A stretch of DNA of 5,676 nucleotides, from contig JAKBCI010000128.1 in assembly GCA_021807965.1 (NCBI GenBank), positions 1 to 5,676 of the forward strand, read 5' to 3'. The DNA comes from Actinomycetes bacterium (GTDB lineage Bacteria; Actinomycetota; Acidimicrobiia; Acidimicrobiales; RAAP-2). Of this stretch, positions 4,715 to 5,676 are shown in pieces. The notes below the pieces were generated by a model that saw only the letters and a list, made by a program, of their open reading frames with translations, had not been told where the DNA came from and did not search any database. The translations under genes and the position numbers were made by a program. Numbering within the stretch: the first letter of the stretch is position 1; every line of letters starts with the position of its first letter.

Positions 4715-5676
4715 ACCATGACGTTGACCAGCCGTGGTGCGCGCACCACTACCCGGGTCGGCTCGCTATCGCCGATCCACGAGCGGACGGTCGGGTCCGC
4801 GAGCGCGAGGGCACGTGCTTCAGAATCGTCAACCGTCGGCGACACCTCGATGCGAGCGCGTACTTTGCCATTGACTTGAACCACCATCACGACCAACTGT
4901 TCAGCCGTGAGAATGGGATCGGCTACCGGCCATGCCTGAGCGTGCACCGAGGGTTCCAGCGGGTGACGCATCGCCCAGAGCTCGGCCGTGACGTGGGGCG
5001 CCATCGGTGCGAGCAGCAACAGTAACGTATCGACTGCTTCGTTACAAACAGCATCATCGACTCCGCTTTCGCGGGCCCACTTGGCAGTGGCGTTCAAGAG
5101 TTCCATCAGCGCGGCGACTGCAGTATTGAAGCTCCACCGGTCGATATCGAACGTGACCCGGTCGATCGTGTGGTGAACTATCCGTCGCAGGGGCAGGTCA
5201 AGGCTCGGATCAAACGAGCGCTTCGCGAACGTCGAGTCAGTGGACAGGCGGTAGACGCGATCCAGGAACCGGGCGCACCCGTCGATCACGTCCTCCGTCT
5301 GGTCGGTCCAGTCAACGTCGTCGGCCGGTGGACCGACGAACAGGTGAAACACCCGCAGCGCGTCTGCGCCAACGCGATCGAAGTAACGCTCGGGCGATAT
5401 TAGGTTGCCTTTGGACTTAGACATCTTCGACCCGTTGAGACGAATCATGCCTTGGGTAAACAGCCTCGCGAACGGCTCACGATCAACCCCCGGCGCCAGT
5501 CCGATGTCCACCAGCGCCTTCACGTAGAACCGCGCGTAGAGCAGATGGAGGATCGCGTGCTCGACGCCGCCGATGTACTGGTCAACGGGCATCCACCTGG
5601 CGGCCTGTTCGGGATCGAACGGTCGACCCGGGGTGAACGGATCGGTGTAACGCAAGAAGTACCACGACGAGTCCGT
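4711..5676 (-). CDS. leuS: Leucyl-tRNA synthetase, C-terminal part (cut by window edge)
   Basis: The last 321 residues of LeuRS, which charges tRNA-Leu with leucine in the cytoplasm. The reading frame is open to the right edge and begins [13 protein letters not shown], a known LeuRS stretch. Next come [19 protein letters not shown], the signature KMSKS (nt 5427-5413) of class I synthetases, the anticodon-binding helical domain (for example FLDRVYRL, then [11 protein letters not shown] and [17 protein letters not shown]), and the C-terminal domain with [13 protein letters not shown]. Only about six residues separate QGM from KMSKS, so the large leucine-specific insert of the E. coli enzyme is absent, as in shorter bacterial forms such as that of Bacillus. 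The catalytic HIGH motif and the CP1 editing domain lie outside the window. The stop (TGA at 4713-4711) overlaps the start of the metallopeptidase gene. Confidence 0.96.
   Translation of the reverse strand, partial: TDSSWYFLRYTDPFTPGRPFDPEQAARWMPVDQYIGGVEHAILHLLYARFYVKALVDIGLAPGVDREPFARLFTQGMIRLNGSKMSKSKGNLISPERYFDRVGADALRVFHLFVGPPADDVDWTDQTEDVIDGCARFLDRVYRLSTDSTFAKRSFDPSLDLPLRRIVHHTIDRVTFDIDRWSFNTAVAALMELLNATAKWARESGVDDAVCNEAVDTLLLLLAPMAPHVTAELWAMRHPLEPSVHAQAWPVADPILTAEQLVVMVVQVNGKVRARIEVSPTVDDSEARALALADPTVRSWIGDSEPTRVVVRAPRLVNVMV

Noticed and set aside
5410..5440. Lack of the leucine-specific insert before KMSKS in LeuRS
   Set aside because: It differs from E. coli LeuRS, but shorter bacterial LeuRS proteins such as that of Bacillus have the same short link, so it is ordinary variation.

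Overview
The window reads as a compact, GC-rich actinobacterial chromosome segment. GTG starts are common, neighbouring genes overlap by 1-4 bases, and candidate -10 boxes of TANNNT form sit 6-8 bases ahead of start codons, as expected for leaderless mRNAs. The proteins look actinobacterial: a mycobacterial FolP2-type dihydropteroate synthase homologue, a CnoX co-chaperone with an intact WCGPC site, and a PAC2-family protein. An Acidimicrobiia-like source is my best guess, but this is inference from style and not a measured placement. Nothing indicates phage, plasmid, insertion sequence, CRISPR or integron content.

Layout. On the minus strand, read right to left from position 2158, lie a 107-aa thioredoxin (2158-1835), a 234-aa thioredoxin-TPR protein of the CnoX/YbbN type (1791-1087), a FolP2-like DHPS homologue (1084-227) and the first 76 codons of a probable DNA polymerase III delta subunit (230-1, cut by the window edge). 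A 62-bp divergent intergenic region (2159-2220) separates this block from a two-gene plus-strand unit: an APH/ACAD10-type small-molecule kinase homologue (2221-3255) and a PAC2-family protein (3255-4130). The PAC2 gene converges on a YgjP-like zinc metallopeptidase gene (4714-4127, minus), and the two stop codons share a CTAG. The metallopeptidase gene overlaps the 3' end of leuS (5676-4711, minus, cut by the right edge). Almost every base is coding; the only gaps above 10 bp are 1792-1834 and 2159-2220.

How the genes relate. Most are housekeeping: leucyl-tRNA charging, redox and chaperone work, replication clamp loading. The most notable structure is a local tandem duplication. The standalone thioredoxin and the thioredoxin domain of CnoX are about 71% identical over 107 residues with no gap, and the candidate -10 box ahead of each start lies at exactly the same offset. 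This suggests that a TPR-less CnoX derivative arose here by duplication together with its promoter. The second point of interest is that the DHPS homologue lacks the substrate-loop residues of true DHPS. I found no convincing evidence of an undescribed multi-gene system.
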